A DNA stretch of 64,000 nucleotides from Alphaproteobacteria bacterium HT1-32 (GCA_009649675.1 WJPL01000001.1:2128469-2192468); one strand, 5' to 3'; shown: positions 16,008 through 26,336, numbered from the stretch's first letter. A program made the numbers and translations. The notes: a model not told the origin generated them from the sequence alone.

Positions 16008-17387
16008 ATGGCAGCTACAGATATCGCCGTCATCGTGCTGGCCGCCGGTCACGGCACCCGCATGAAGTCCCGCAAACCGAAAGTCCTGCATTCGATTGCC
16101 GGTCGTCCGATGCTGCAACATGTCATCGCAACGGCAGAAGCACTGGACCCCAGCGACATCGTGGTCGTCGTCGGCCCGGATATGTGGGAGGTCGAGGTTG
16201 CCAGTGAACCGCACAAGACGGTCGAGCAGTCCGAGCGGCTCGGAACCGGTCATGCGGCATTGCAGGCAAAGCGCAAGCTGGGTGGATTTGATGGCGATGT
16301 GCTGATCATGTTCGGCGACTCGCCGCTGATTTCGCCGGAAACATTGCAGGATATGATTGATCTGCGCCGCAGTGAAGAAAGTCCGGTAGTGGTTGTTCTG
16401 GGCTTTCGTCCGGAAGATCCCGGCCCCTATGGCCGTCTGATTCTGGATGAGGATGGCGGTCTGGAGCGCATTGTCGAGGCAAAGGATGCGACCCCGGAAG
16501 AATTGATGACGGACCTCTGCAATTCCGGTGTGATGTGTGTCGAAGGCTCTGTCCTGTTCGATATGCTGGGAGCCATCGACAAGGATAACGCACAGGGTGA
16601 ATATTACCTCACGGACATCGTTCGGATTGCCCGCGAGGCTGGTGGCGACTGTGCGGTTGTTGAAGGTGACGAGGAAGAAATGCTCGGCGTCAATAACCGG
16701 GTACATCTGGCGCAGGCAGAAGCAGCCGTTCAGTACCGTATGCGGATTGCCGCGATGGAAGCGGGGGCCACCCTGCAGGACCCGGACAGCGTCCATTTCA
16801 GCTGGGATACGAAACTGGGCCGCGATGTAACGGTTGGACCACATGTGGTTTTCGGTCCGGGTGTACGTGTGCGGCATAATGCCGAGATCCGGGCTTTTTC
16901 CCATCTTGAAGGTGTCACCATTGATGAATGGGCACAGGTCGGCCCGTTCGCCCGGTTGCGTCCGGGGGCGAGGATTGGCAAGGCGGCCAGGGTTGGTAAT
17001 TTCGTCGAGGTCAAGAATGCCGTGGTTGAGGAAGGGGCAAAGATCAATCACCTCTCCTATATCGGTGATGCCCGTGTTGGTGAGGGCGCCAATATCGGTG
17101 CAGGTACGATCACCTGTAATTATGACGGCTATCTGAAATCCCATACGGATATCGGTGCGGGTGCTTTCATCGGTTCCAATTCGGCGCTGGTTGCCCCGGT
17201 CAGTATCGGCGCGGGTGCCATCATTGGCGCGGGCAGCACGATTACCAAGGATGTCGAGGCAGATGCCATCGCGGTGGAACGTGCGCCCCAGAAGTCTCTG
17301 GCCGGTGCCGCGCTGAAATTCCGGGACCGGAAATCGGCTGAGAAAGCGGCGCAGATTGCAGCCCGGAACAAGCAGGAAGGTTTCTGA
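16008..17387 (+). CDS. glmU: Bifunctional GlcNAc-1-P uridyltransferase / glucosamine-1-P acetyltransferase
   Basis: A 459-aa enzyme catalysing the last two steps to UDP-GlcNAc, the precursor of peptidoglycan and lipid A. The N-terminal pyrophosphorylase domain (about 1-230) starts with LAAGHGTRMKSRKPKVLH, and the C-terminal half is a left-handed beta-helix of hexapeptide repeats with acetyltransferase residues in NFVEVKNA and GTITCNYDGY. The ATG at 16008 has AGAGG just upstream and begins at the conserved strand. It ends two bases before glmS, so the two form one operon supplying UDP-GlcNAc. Confidence 0.97.
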   Translation: MAATDIAVIVLAAGHGTRMKSRKPKVLHSIAGRPMLQHVIATAEALDPSDIVVVVGPDMWEVEVASEPHKTVEQSERLGTGHAALQAKRKLGGFDGDVLIMFGDSPLISPETLQDMIDLRRSEESPVVVVLGFRPEDPGPYGRLILDEDGGLERIVEAKDATPEELMTDLCNSGVMCVEGSVLFDMLGAIDKDNAQGEYYLTDIVRIAREAGGDCAVVEGDEEEMLGVNNRVHLAQAEAAVQYRMRIAAMEAGATLQDPDSVHFSWDTKLGRDVTVGPHVVFGPGVRVRHNAEIRAFSHLEGVTIDEWAQVGPFARLRPGARIGKAARVGNFVEVKNAVVEEGAKINHLSYIGDARVGEGANIGAGTITCNYDGYLKSHTDIGAGAFIGSNSALVAPVSIGAGAIIGAGSTITKDVEADAIAVERAPQKSLAGAALKFRDRKSAEKAAQIAARNKQEGF

Positions 17388-17389
17388 TC

Positions 17390-19216
17390 ATGTGTGGGAT
17401 CGTTGGTATTCTGGGCAAGAAAGACGTGGCTCCCCTGCTGGTGGACGGCCTGCGGCGGCTTGAATATCGCGGTTATGACTCCGCCGGTATCGCAACCCTC
17501 GTCAATGGCCATATCGACCGCCGCCGTGCCGAAGGGAAGCTGAAGAATCTCGCCGAACTGGTAGACCGTCACCCGCTGAAGGGAACGGTCGGTATCGGCC
17601 ATACCCGCTGGGCGACCCATGGCGTGCCCAACGAAATCAACGCCCATCCCCACGCGACGGACCGGGTTGCTGTCGTGCATAACGGGATCATTGAGAATTT
17701 TCAGGAATTGCGGGCAGAACTTTCCGCGGCCGGCATCACTTTCGAAACCGACACGGATACGGAAACTGTTGCACAGCTTCTGACCCATTACATGAACAGG
17801 GATGGTGATGACCCTGTACGTGCGACATCACGTACGCTTCGCAAGCTGGAGGGCGCGTTTGCGCTGGGGATCATCTTTACCGGTGAGCATGACCTGATGA
17901 TCGGCGCCCGTCGCGGCAGCCCGCTGGCCGTCGGTTATGGCGATGGCGAGATGTATCTCGGCTCTGATGCGCTGGCACTGGCGCCGCTGACCCAGCAGAT
18001 CAGCTATCTGGAAGAAGGCGACTGGGTGGTTCTGCGTGCCGGGGCGGCATCGGTTTTTGATGAGAACGACCAGCCGGTTGAACGCAAAATTCAGCTGACT
18101 GCCATGTCCGGTGCGATGATCGGCAAGGGCAACTTCCATCACTATATGCAGAAGGAAATCTATGAGCAGCCGCAGGTTATCGGCGATACGCTGCACAGCT
18201 ACCTGAACCCGGCTGAGCGCACGATCTCGCTGCCGGACCTCGGTGTTGATTTTGCGACAATCCCGAAAATTACCCTGCTGGCCTGCGGCACCTCTTTCTA
18301 TGCCGCACAGGTGGCAAAATACTGGTTCGAACAGATTGCCCGGATTCCGACGGAGGTCGATATCGCCTCGGAATTCCGCTATCGGGAAGCGCCGATGCCT
18401 GCCGGTGGCGTGACGATCTGTATTTCCCAGTCCGGTGAAACGGTCGATACACTGGCGGCGCTGCGCTATGCAAAACAGGAAGGGCAGCGGCTGATCGCGC
18501 TGGTCAACCAGCCGGAGAGTGCGATCGCCCGCGAAAGCGATGCCGTCCTGCAAACCCTTGCCGGACCGGAAATCGGCGTTGCCTCGACCAAGGCCTTCAC
18601 CACCCAGCTGACCGTTCTGGCCTGTCTTGCGATTGTCGCAGCAAAGGCGCGGGGGGAAATCGACCATCAGCGGGAAGCCGAAATGGCCACCGCGCTGACG
18701 GAAGTGCCGGCGCTGGTGACAGAGGTGCTGAAGCATGATGACGCGATCAAGGAACTTGCCCGCACGATCATGGATGCCCGCGATGTGCTGTATCTCGGGC
18801 GCGGAACCTCCTTCCCGATTGCGATGGAAGGGGCGCTGAAGCTCAAGGAAGTTTCCTACATTCATGCGGAAGGTTATGCCGCCGGTGAAATGAAGCATGG
18901 CCCGATTGCGCTGATTGACGAGGCGGTACCGGTAATTGCCATCGCACCGGGCGACCGCTGGTTTGGCAAGACCGTCTCGAATCTTCAGGAAGCCGCAGCC
19001 CGTGGTGGCCGTGTGATCTTCCTCACCGATGCGGACGGCGCCGAAAAAGTGGCTGATATGTCGCGCAGCACCCTGATCCTGCCGGACGCGGATCCCTTCG
19101 TCCTGCCAATCCTCTATTCCATCCCGGTGCAGTTGCTGGCCTATCATGTCGCCGTGCTGAAGGGCACAGACGTTGATCAGCCGCGCAACCTGGCGAAGTC
19201 TGTGACGGTGGAGTGA
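17390..19216 (+). CDS. glmS: Glutamine-fructose-6-phosphate aminotransferase (isomerising)
   Basis: A 608-aa enzyme making glucosamine-6-phosphate from fructose-6-phosphate and glutamine. The glutaminase domain starts MCGIVGILG, with Cys2 the catalytic nucleophile once Met1 is removed, and continues with GHTRWATHG. Two SIS sugar-isomerase domains follow (LLACGTSFYAAQ and CISQSGETVDT; LGRGTSFPIAMEGALKLKE), ending in the canonical PRNLAKSVTVE. It is transcribed with glmU. No glmS ribozyme was seen, as expected outside Gram-positives. Confidence 0.98.
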   Translation: MCGIVGILGKKDVAPLLVDGLRRLEYRGYDSAGIATLVNGHIDRRRAEGKLKNLAELVDRHPLKGTVGIGHTRWATHGVPNEINAHPHATDRVAVVHNGIIENFQELRAELSAAGITFETDTDTETVAQLLTHYMNRDGDDPVRATSRTLRKLEGAFALGIIFTGEHDLMIGARRGSPLAVGYGDGEMYLGSDALALAPLTQQISYLEEGDWVVLRAGAASVFDENDQPVERKIQLTAMSGAMIGKGNFHHYMQKEIYEQPQVIGDTLHSYLNPAERTISLPDLGVDFATIPKITLLACGTSFYAAQVAKYWFEQIARIPTEVDIASEFRYREAPMPAGGVTICISQSGETVDTLAALRYAKQEGQRLIALVNQPESAIARESDAVLQTLAGPEIGVASTKAFTTQLTVLACLAIVAAKARGEIDHQREAEMATALTEVPALVTEVLKHDDAIKELARTIMDARDVLYLGRGTSFPIAMEGALKLKEVSYIHAEGYAAGEMKHGPIALIDEAVPVIAIAPGDRWFGKTVSNLQEAAARGGRVIFLTDADGAEKVADMSRSTLILPDADPFVLPILYSIPVQLLAYHVAVLKGTDVDQPRNLAKSVTVE

Positions 19217-19331
19217 CGGGGCTTTTATTGTTCCCGTGACAATACTCTGCTTTTCGCCGGCATGTTGCTGGTTCAGGGTCTGGCTTCGGAAGTCCGGTAG
19301 CGGGCTGCCGTGATGATGGAGGCTGACCCGA

Positions 19332-19913
19332 ATGTCTGAGGCGCTGATTCCCCTGATTGTTTTTGTTTCCCTGATGGTGGGAACGCCAGGTCCGGCGAAT
19401 CTGCTGATCATGACCGGTGGGGCGACCTATGGTGTGCGGGCCTGCATGCCGTTCAATCTCGGGCTGATCTGCGGCAAGATTGCCCTCAATGTGGCGGTGG
19501 GGCTCGGGCTGGGTGTGCTGATCACCCGTTATCCGCTGTTGCAGACGGCGCTTAAATTCATCTCTGGCGGCTATATGATCTGGCTGGCCATGCAGTCATG
19601 GAATTCGGTCGCACAGGTCGAGGCAGCGCGATCTGCCTACAGCTTCCGCAAAGGGCTGATTGTCCATCCGCTGAATCCGAAAGCCTGGGTGATGACATTA
19701 CTGGCCTGGTCAGATTTCGCCCCGGCCTTCGGTGATCTGCCGACGCAGATGCTGGTTATCGTCACCTGTTTTGCGGTGGCACAGGCAATTTTCCATACTG
19801 GCTGGTGCATTGCCGGCGGGCTTCTGGGACATGCCTTTCACGGCTCCCTGATCCTGTCGCGCACACTGATCGTGATTACCGTCACGGTGGTGGTCGGTGT
19901 GCTGCTGTCCTGA
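19332..19913 (+). CDS. LysE-family amino-acid exporter
   Basis: A 193-aa inner-membrane protein with about five or six helices. It shows the LysE/RhtB signature near the N-terminus (SLMVGTPGPANLLIMTGGATYG) followed by a hydrophilic loop and FRKGLIVHPLNPKAWVM, typical of the family. Members export lysine, homoserine, threonine or similar amino acids driven by proton motive force; the substrate is not readable. It is alone, 12 bases ahead of the convergent HAD gene. Confidence 0.88.
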   Translation: MSEALIPLIVFVSLMVGTPGPANLLIMTGGATYGVRACMPFNLGLICGKIALNVAVGLGLGVLITRYPLLQTALKFISGGYMIWLAMQSWNSVAQVEAARSAYSFRKGLIVHPLNPKAWVMTLLAWSDFAPAFGDLPTQMLVIVTCFAVAQAIFHTGWCIAGGLLGHAFHGSLILSRTLIVITVTVVVGVLLS

Positions 19914-19925
19914 CCGGGAGGGGCC

Positions 19926-20642
19926 TCAGCAGCCCATCGCGTCGGCGATATCTTCCATGCTCTCGCCGATGACATCCCAGTCACCGGTTGCCCTGAAATC
20001 CTTTACCTGCAGCGGGCCATATTCGGTCGGACGGTTGATATAGCCGGTGCGCAGGCCATGGCTGGCGGCAGATTCGAGATCGTAATTATGGGCAGCAACC
20101 ATCATGACCTCACCCGGTTTCATGCCCAGCAGTTCGACGGCGCCCAGATAGGTTTCCGGATCCGGTTTGTAATGCTTGAAAATATCGCTGGCGAAGATGC
20201 AGTCCCAGGGCAGCCCGGCACGTTTTGCCATGTTCGCCAACAGGGTGACATTGCCATTCGACAGCGGGGCCAGCAGATAGCGTTTTGCGAGACGGCGCAG
20301 GCCGGGTACTGAATCGGGCCAGGGGTCGAGACGGTGCCAGACACGGCACAGCCAGTCCCGGTCTTCCTCGGACAGGCTTTCCAGCCCGAATTGCGGGATC
20401 AGTTCTTCCAGCCTTTGCCGGTGCAGTTTGTCGAGGGGAGTCCATTCCTGTTCGCCGCGCCGTACCCGGTCCATCGCCGGGGCATAGCCGGCCCGCCACT
20501 GATCCGCCAGTCCGGTCCAGTCGATACCGGTCAGGTTCCGGTCCCGGCCAAATATTTCACCCTGCCGGATGATCGAACTGCGCCAGTCGACAACCGTACC
20601 GAACGTATCAAAAACCAATGCCTTAACTTCAGGAATTGCCAC
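19926..20642 (-). CDS. Haloacid dehalogenase type II-like HAD hydrolase
   Basis: A HAD-superfamily protein of about 238 aa, with nucleophile motif LVFDTFGTVVDWRSS, the middle PLSNGNVTLLANMAK, lysine in KHYKPDPETY, and MMVAAHNYDLESAASHGLRTGYI. This pattern matches type II (S)-2-haloacid dehalogenases and related acid hydrolases. The GTG at 20642 is favoured because a perfect GGAGGA lies six bases upstream and the reading starts just before the nucleophile strand; an upstream ATG at 20684 is possible. True dehalogenase activity is not proven by sequence. Confidence 0.85.
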   Translation of the reverse strand: MAIPEVKALVFDTFGTVVDWRSSIIRQGEIFGRDRNLTGIDWTGLADQWRAGYAPAMDRVRRGEQEWTPLDKLHRQRLEELIPQFGLESLSEEDRDWLCRVWHRLDPWPDSVPGLRRLAKRYLLAPLSNGNVTLLANMAKRAGLPWDCIFASDIFKHYKPDPETYLGAVELLGMKPGEVMMVAAHNYDLESAASHGLRTGYINRPTEYGPLQVKDFRATGDWDVIGESMEDIADAMGC

Positions 20643-20762
20643 CGGGTATCCTCCAGAACTGTTTCGGGGAAGGTAGGCTGACATCGCGGCTGGTGCAATC
20701 CGCCGGGTGCCCGGTCAAGGGTTCAGGTTGCAAGGTGCCGGGACTGCTTTCACAGTGATGGC

Positions 20763-21581
20763 ATGTCAGTTCTTCTCATTGGCGGCGCACCCCGTACCGG
20801 CACCTCCTTGCTGAACGCAATTCTGTGCAGCGATCCGGCGGTTCATCCGATGATGCCGGAAGCAACCTATCTGCGTTATCTGATGCGCGCCTATCGATAC
20901 GGGCAGGATGCATTCGAAGCGGAAGTGAAAGAGTATTTCGCGCATCCCGAGGGGTTGACTGCCTTTACCGCCTCGCAGGTGGAAGCCCTCTGCGATGCAC
21001 TGGAACTGCGGTTCCCGACGACCCGGCATCAGGTGTTTCGCAGCCCCCGTCTGACCCCGGTACTGGCTGACCTGCTGAATGTTCTGCCGGACGCACGGGG
21101 GGTGGTGATGGTTCGCGATCCGCGGGATGTTGTGGCCTCACTGTTCTGTCTGCATGACCGGCAAATCCGCGCTGGGCAGCAAAGCTGGCTGACCCGTGCT
21201 GGCCGGTCGGCCGACTATCTCGCGAAAGCCTATAATGGGTTTTATGCCCCGGTCTCCAACCTGCCGGACAAGTCGCTCTATAAGCGTCTTCTCACCGTTC
21301 GTTATGAGGATCTGGTGCAGTTGCCGGATGAGAATATTGAACGCATTGCCAGTTACAGCGGGCTGGATCTGTCAGGCTTTGCCGGACAAACCGGATGGCG
21401 GTCGGAACTGATTGATGAAGCGGTACCGGATATCCGGCGCGGTCCGGACGATTTGTGGGGCAAACCGATCTCTGACCGGCAGGTCGGGGCCTTTCACAAG
21501 GTTTTGAGTACGGCGGAAACCGGCGTTGTTCAGGAAATCTGCAGTGCCTATATGGCCGGGTTCGGGTATCAGCCTGTTTGA
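20763..21581 (+). CDS. Sulfotransferase-family protein
   Basis: A 272-aa protein with the 5'-phosphosulfate-binding loop LIGGAPRTGTSLLNAIL at the N-terminus and the 3'-phosphate-binding segment VVMVRDPRDVVASLF in the middle, both standard for PAPS-dependent sulfotransferases. It would transfer sulfate from PAPS to a carbohydrate, protein or small molecule; the acceptor is unknown and no PAPS-synthesis genes are adjacent. Length fits the family. Confidence 0.88.
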   Translation: MSVLLIGGAPRTGTSLLNAILCSDPAVHPMMPEATYLRYLMRAYRYGQDAFEAEVKEYFAHPEGLTAFTASQVEALCDALELRFPTTRHQVFRSPRLTPVLADLLNVLPDARGVVMVRDPRDVVASLFCLHDRQIRAGQQSWLTRAGRSADYLAKAYNGFYAPVSNLPDKSLYKRLLTVRYEDLVQLPDENIERIASYSGLDLSGFAGQTGWRSELIDEAVPDIRRGPDDLWGKPISDRQVGAFHKVLSTAETGVVQEICSAYMAGFGYQPV

Positions 21582-21648
21582 AACGGGGATGACCTGGCGT
21601 ATTTAAAGAGTGCGCTGCAATCCTGCGGCTGATCTGCGGAGACTGAAT

Positions 21649-23028
21649 ATGGCTGAATATGACTATGATCTGTTTGTAATCGGGGCAGGGTCCGGTGGTG
21701 TCCGGGCGAGCCGTATATCAGCCAGCTATGGCGCCAGGGTGGCCGTGGCCGAGGAACGGTTTCTGGGTGGTACCTGCGTCAATGTCGGCTGTGTGCCAAA
21801 GAAGCTGCTGGTTTATGCCTCGCACTATGCGGAGCATTTTGAGGATTCTGAAGGTTTTGGCTGGAGCCTTTCCGGTCAGAAGTTTGACTGGACGAAGCTG
21901 ATCGACCGCAAGAATGCCGAAATCAGCCGTCTGAACGGAATTTACCGTCGCCTGCTGGCCAATGCCGGGGTCGACCTGATCGAGGCGCGGGCGACGATTG
22001 TCGATCCGCATACGGTTGACGTTGACGGGCGCAAGATCACGGCGAAGTACATTCTGGTCGGCGTCGGTGGCTGGCCTTATGTGCCGGATATTCCCGGTCG
22101 CGAACATGTCATCACCTCGAATGAAGCCTTCTATCTGCCGGAACTGCCGAAACGGATCACGGTTGTCGGCGGCGGCTATATCGCGGTGGAATTTGCCGGT
22201 ATCTTCAACGGTATGGGTGCAGAGGTTAAGCAGCTTTATCGCGGACCATTGTTCCTGCGCGGCTTTGATGCGGATGTCCGGGGCACGCTGCTGGAGGAAA
22301 TGCGCAAGAAGGGCGTTGATCTGAAAATGAACGCGGATATCGCCGAGATCATCAGGAACGATGACGACTACACGGTGGTGCTGCGTGATGGCGAGACCTT
22401 CGAGACAGACCTGGTGATGTATGCCACCGGACGGTTCCCGAATACGAAAAATCTCGGACTGGAAGAAGCCGGGGTTGAACTGGCAAAGAACGGCAGCATC
22501 AAGGTTGATGACTATTTCCAGACCAGTGTGCCATCAATCTATGCGCTGGGTGATGTGATTGACCGGGTGCCGCTGACGCCGGTCGCTATCGGTGAAGGCA
22601 TGGTCATTGCCTCGAACCTGTTCCGGGGTACGAAGCGAGTGATGAATTATGACACCATCCCGACGGCTGTCTTCAGCCAGCCAAATATCGGCACGGTGGG
22701 ACTGACCGAGGAGAAAGCCCGTGAACAGTTTGGCGAGATTGATGTCTATGCCACATCCTTCCGTCATATGAAGCATACGCTGTCAGGCCGGGACGAGAAG
22801 ACTTTCATGAAGCTGATCGTCAATCCTGCGGACGACAAGGTGCTGGGTGCGCATATGGTCGGTGATGAAGCCGGTGAGATCATGCAGGGGCTGGGTGTTG
22901 CCCTGAAAGCCGGTGCGACAAAGGCGGACTTTGATGCGACGGTCGGTATTCATCCGACGGCGGCTGAGGAATTTGTCACCATGCGCGAGAAACGTCCGGA
23001 GCCGGAAGAGCAGAAAGCGGCGGAATAA
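21649..23028 (+). CDS. gor: Glutathione-disulfide reductase
   Basis: A 459-aa FAD/NADPH oxidoreductase. The FAD-binding GxGxxG is in [14 protein letters not shown], the redox-active disulfide C43/C48 in [13 protein letters not shown], the NADPH-binding motif in [13 protein letters not shown], and the C-terminal catalytic histidine in [14 protein letters not shown]. It reduces glutathione disulfide for thiol redox control. The ATG at 21649 follows GGAG and begins at the conserved strand. The gene is downstream of the sulfotransferase with no obvious functional link. Confidence 0.95.
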   Translation: MAEYDYDLFVIGAGSGGVRASRISASYGARVAVAEERFLGGTCVNVGCVPKKLLVYASHYAEHFEDSEGFGWSLSGQKFDWTKLIDRKNAEISRLNGIYRRLLANAGVDLIEARATIVDPHTVDVDGRKITAKYILVGVGGWPYVPDIPGREHVITSNEAFYLPELPKRITVVGGGYIAVEFAGIFNGMGAEVKQLYRGPLFLRGFDADVRGTLLEEMRKKGVDLKMNADIAEIIRNDDDYTVVLRDGETFETDLVMYATGRFPNTKNLGLEEAGVELAKNGSIKVDDYFQTSVPSIYALGDVIDRVPLTPVAIGEGMVIASNLFRGTKRVMNYDTIPTAVFSQPNIGTVGLTEEKAREQFGEIDVYATSFRHMKHTLSGRDEKTFMKLIVNPADDKVLGAHMVGDEAGEIMQGLGVALKAGATKADFDATVGIHPTAAEEFVTMREKRPEPEEQKAAE

Positions 23029-23040
23029 ACCGGAGCTGTT

Positions 23041-23076
23041 TCATCCCGTCATTTCGCTTTGTAACGGACGGGATGA
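23041..23076. repeat. REP-like palindrome after gor
   Basis: The 10-bp arms TCATCCCGTC at 23041-23050 and GACGGGATGA at 23067-23076 form a stem-loop 12 bases after the gor stop. It may act as a terminator, though there is no T-run, and shares its TCATCCCG core with the palindrome at 58398-58440. Confidence 0.6.
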
Positions 23077-23223
23077 CGGGCAGGACCTGTTGGGGTGCCG
23101 GATGGTGCGGCATCCCAATTGTTGTGGCTTTGGCCGGCGGATCGCGCTTTCCTGTGGATAACCTTTGGGAAACGGCGTATATCCGGAACCCTTTTTAATG
23201 AAATACATCTGATGGAGAGTGTT

Positions 23224-24606
23224 ATGGCCACGAACTGGACCCCGGCAAGCTGGAGGGAAAAACCCATCCTGCAGGTGCCGGAATATCCGGCAGAGGCCGA
23301 TCTTCATGCTGTCGAAGATGACCTGCGCAAATTGCCGCCGCTGGTCTTCGCCGGTGAAGCCCGCCGCCTGAAAAAGAGCCTGGCGAAAGTCGCAAATGGT
23401 GAGGCTTTCCTGCTGCAGGGCGGGGATTGTGCCGAAAGCTTTGCGGAATTCGACACCAATGGCATTCGCGATACCTTCAAGGTATTGCTGCAGATGGCTG
23501 TGGTTCTGACCTTCGGGGCGTCCTGTCCGGTGGTGAAGGTGGGTCGTATGGCTGGCCAGTTCGCCAAGCCGCGTTCTTCCGACATCGAGAAAAAGGGCGA
23601 CGTGACCCTGCCGAGCTACAGGGGTGACATCATCAACGGTATCGAGTTCACTGAAGAAGCCCGGATTCCGGATCCGCGACGGATGCTGCGGGCTTACAAT
23701 CAGGCATCGGCAACGCTGAATCTGCTGCGCGCCTTTGCGCAGGGTGGTTTCGCTGACCTGCATCAGGTTCATGGCTGGAACCTCGACTTCGTCAAGGGCA
23801 GCCCGCAAAGCGAACGTTACAACCAGATCGCCGACCGGCTGGATGAAACCCTGAATTTCATGACCGCCTGCGGCGTGACGGCAGAAAACGTGCCGCAGCT
23901 TCGTGAGACGGATTTCTACACCTCGCATGAGGCGCTGCTGCCCTGGTATGAGGAAGCCCTGACCCGTCAGGACAGCCTGACCGGTGACTGGTATGACTGT
24001 TCGGCGCATTTCCTGTGGATCGGTGACCGTACCCGCCAGCCGGACCATGCGCATGTGGAATTTCTGCGTGGTGTGAAAAACCCGATCGGGATGAAGGTTG
24101 GTCCGACAACGGACCCGGATGACCTGATCCGCAACATCGATATTCTGAACCCGGCGAACGAGGCGGGCCGCCTGACACTGATCACCCGTTTCGGTGCCGA
24201 CAAGGTGGAAAAGGGCCTGCCGCCGCTGATCCGCCGGGTCCGTGATGAAGGCCGTTCCGTTGTCTGGTCCTGTGACCCGATGCATGGCAACACGATTTCG
24301 GCTGAATCCGGTTACAAGACCCGTCCGGTCAATCAGATCCTGTCGGAGGTGAAGAGTGTCTTTTCAGTTCACCGTGCCGAAGGCACCCATGCCGGTGGTA
24401 TCCATTTCGAGATGACCGGCAAAGATGTGACGGAATGCCTCGGCGGCGCACAGGAAATTACCTCATCTGATCTGTCGAGCCGCTATCACACCCATTGTGA
24501 CCCGCGGCTGAATGCCAGCCAGTCGCTGGAGCTTGCTTTCCTGATTGCGGAAGAGCTGAAAACTCATCGTGATCTTGATGCGGCGAAAGTTGCTCTGGCA
24601 GGGTAA
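23224..24606 (+). CDS. Class II 3-deoxy-7-phosphoheptulonate (DAHP) synthase
   Basis: A 460-aa enzyme condensing phosphoenolpyruvate with erythrose-4-phosphate in the first step of the shikimate pathway. It has the class II (plant-type/AroA-II) features: [18 protein letters not shown] at the N-terminus, [30 protein letters not shown] with metal and substrate contacts, and [17 protein letters not shown] near the C-terminus. The ATG at 23224 has GGAGAG upstream; an in-frame ATG at 23212 overlaps that site. Single enzyme-coding gene followed closely by pncB. Class II enzymes are typically feedback-inhibited by aromatic amino acids. Confidence 0.95.
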   Translation: MATNWTPASWREKPILQVPEYPAEADLHAVEDDLRKLPPLVFAGEARRLKKSLAKVANGEAFLLQGGDCAESFAEFDTNGIRDTFKVLLQMAVVLTFGASCPVVKVGRMAGQFAKPRSSDIEKKGDVTLPSYRGDIINGIEFTEEARIPDPRRMLRAYNQASATLNLLRAFAQGGFADLHQVHGWNLDFVKGSPQSERYNQIADRLDETLNFMTACGVTAENVPQLRETDFYTSHEALLPWYEEALTRQDSLTGDWYDCSAHFLWIGDRTRQPDHAHVEFLRGVKNPIGMKVGPTTDPDDLIRNIDILNPANEAGRLTLITRFGADKVEKGLPPLIRRVRDEGRSVVWSCDPMHGNTISAESGYKTRPVNQILSEVKSVFSVHRAEGTHAGGIHFEMTGKDVTECLGGAQEITSSDLSSRYHTHCDPRLNASQSLELAFLIAEELKTHRDLDAAKVALAG

Positions 24607-24617
24607 TTATCTGAGTC

Positions 24618-25790
24618 ATGACCTTTGATCCGACCCATGACGGCAGTCACCGGCCGCTGGAAGCCGATGTCCCGAGCCTGACCGACAAGTATTTCAGCCG
24701 TACGCGGGATGCTGTCGCGAAGTTTGGCGATGTTTCGGCAACCTATGCCATCTTCATGCGGCGTCCGGTGATCTTTACCCCCCGTCTGGCTGTCGGCTGG
24801 CTGGAAGACATGTCGAAGGCGCGGGGAGCGGCTTTCGACATCAAGCAGAATTATCAGGAAGGTGACTGGGTCGGTGCGGGTGAGCCCCTGCTTTATCTGA
24901 CCGGTTCGCTGCATAGTCTGGTCGATCTGGAAACGATCCTGCTGCAAAAGCTGGGAGCGACCTGTATCGCTGCCTATAACGCCTATCAGATGTGCGCTGA
25001 TATGCCGAATGCCGCTTTTCTGGCAATGGATGCCCGGCATTGCGCCGGTCATGATATGGCCGACATGATGGCTTATGCCGCATCGGTTGGCTCGAAAGTG
25101 GCGCGGGAAAAACATGGTGCCAAAGGATTTGTCGGGAACGCGACGGATGCGACCGCACATTACTTCGGCAATCCGGAGGGCATGGGAACCATGCCGCATG
25201 CCTTCATCGGTTATGCGGGATCAACCCTGCGGGCTGCGGAAATGTTCGTCGAAACATTCCCCGGCAAGGACCTCACCGTTCTGGTTGATTACTTCGGACA
25301 TGAAGTCCGTGACGCGCTGGCGGTCTGCAACCGGTTCCCGGAAATGGCCGCCGAAGGCAAGATCGGTGTCCGGCTCGACACCCATGGCAGCCGGTTTGTT
25401 GAAGGCCTTGACCCGCAGCGTTCCTATGCGGTGCTGGATCAGTCCGTGCCGGATGCAATCCGCCGTTACCGGTCTGAGGAGGAACTGCGTTTTCTCGTGG
25501 GTACAGGGGTTTCTGCGGCATCCATATTCTATATGCGGAAATGTCTCGATGATGCCGGCTTCGACAAGGTCAAAGTTGTCGCTTCCTCTGGCTTCAATGC
25601 GGCGAAATGTCGTGTGATGGGTGAGGTGAAGGCCCCGATTGACGTGGTGGGTACCGGCTCCTATCTGCCGGACCGCTGGTCGGAAACCTATGCCACAGCA
25701 GACATCATTTCCTATAACGGCGATTATCGCGTGAAGGTTGGTCGCGAATTCCTGTTACCGGAAGATGCAAAGAACTCAGCTGCGGACTGA
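24618..25790 (+). CDS. pncB: Nicotinate phosphoribosyltransferase
   Basis: A 390-aa enzyme converting nicotinate and PRPP to nicotinate mononucleotide in NAD salvage. The start SLTDKYFSRTRD, the segment LLYLTGSLHSLVDLETILLQ, and the PRPP-site region VKVVASSGFNAAKC followed by DVVGTGSYLP are diagnostic. It lies 11 bases after the DAHP synthase gene, so it may share its transcript although the pathways differ. No obvious NAD-dependent repressor is nearby. Confidence 0.92.
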   Translation: MTFDPTHDGSHRPLEADVPSLTDKYFSRTRDAVAKFGDVSATYAIFMRRPVIFTPRLAVGWLEDMSKARGAAFDIKQNYQEGDWVGAGEPLLYLTGSLHSLVDLETILLQKLGATCIAAYNAYQMCADMPNAAFLAMDARHCAGHDMADMMAYAASVGSKVAREKHGAKGFVGNATDATAHYFGNPEGMGTMPHAFIGYAGSTLRAAEMFVETFPGKDLTVLVDYFGHEVRDALAVCNRFPEMAAEGKIGVRLDTHGSRFVEGLDPQRSYAVLDQSVPDAIRRYRSEEELRFLVGTGVSAASIFYMRKCLDDAGFDKVKVVASSGFNAAKCRVMGEVKAPIDVVGTGSYLPDRWSETYATADIISYNGDYRVKVGREFLLPEDAKNSAAD

Positions 25791-25872
25791 CGGTTTTCCG
25801 CGAATTCTTTTTCTCTCCGCAGACCCTGAGACGCGTCCTGCGTAAAGAAGCGGGGTTCGTCTGGTAGCCGGG

Positions 25873-26127
25873 TCAGCCCTTCTTGCCCGCCAGTTTTATC
25901 AGGAAGATCACCAGCCAGATCGGGATGACGACGGCAGCGCCGATCAGCAGGTACTGGAATGCCCAGTGCAGGGAATCCACGGCGAAGTGGAAGCTGCTTT
26001 GCAGGGCGCCGGCAAGGAAATCGAAGACGTTGTCGGGGGTCACGCCGAACAAATTCATCGCGAGACCCACCAGCACCGAAATGATGACGAGCTTTAGGAC
26101 CGTGCCGAGGATAGGACCTATTTTCAA
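25873..26127 (-). CDS. Small two-helix membrane protein
   Basis: An 84-aa protein with two clear hydrophobic segments (VLKLVIISVLVGLAMNLFGV and YLLIGAAVVIPIWLVIFLIK) joined by a short polar, aromatic loop, ending in charged KLAGKKG. It resembles uncharacterised alphaproteobacterial membrane proteins (possibly DUF6460); I am not certain of the family. The start appears to be TTG at 26127, nine bases after the upstream Pmp3-like gene, so the two probably form an operon. Confidence 0.6.
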   Translation of the reverse strand: MKIGPILGTVLKLVIISVLVGLAMNLFGVTPDNVFDFLAGALQSSFHFAVDSLHWAFQYLLIGAAVVIPIWLVIFLIKLAGKKG

Positions 26128-26135
26128 AGATTGTC

Positions 26136-26336
26136 TCAGAGTTTGCCGCTGTTACGGGCTTCGTCGATCTTCTTGTCGGTGTTGTACTGGCTCAGCGCAT
26201 AGACAGACCAGATTGCCGCCGGGATCCAGCCGATCAGGGTCAGTTGCAGGATCAGGCAGATGATGCCCGAAATCGGTTTGCCGATGGTGAAGAACTGCAA
26301 CCAGGGCAGCAGGATGGCGAGGATCAGGCGAATCAT
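26136..26336 (-). CDS. YqaE/Pmp3-family membrane protein
   Basis: A 66-aa protein of two hydrophobic helices with the Pmp3 pattern ILAILLPWLQFFTIGKP in the first helix and LILQLTLIGWIPAAIWSVYAL in the second, then a polar tail. Members of the family, called YqaE in bacteria and Pmp3 in yeast, are small membrane proteins induced by osmotic or salt stress and thought to stabilise membrane potential. It precedes another small membrane-protein gene by nine bases. Confidence 0.85.
   Translation of the reverse strand: MIRLILAILLPWLQFFTIGKPISGIICLILQLTLIGWIPAAIWSVYALSQYNTDKKIDEARNSGKL

Noticed and set aside
15987-17144. Long minus-strand open frame opposite glmU, and similar ones opposite glmS (17828-19411) and the DAHP synthase (23041-24285)
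   Set aside because: They are antisense shadows of well-recognised genes in GC-rich DNA, with no family similarity or ribosome-binding sites.
23153-23161. Perfect DnaA box TGTGGATAA, with another at 40821-40829
   Set aside because: Single, isolated boxes occur by chance and there is no cluster, AT-rich unwinding element or dnaA/gidA context, so neither is an origin.
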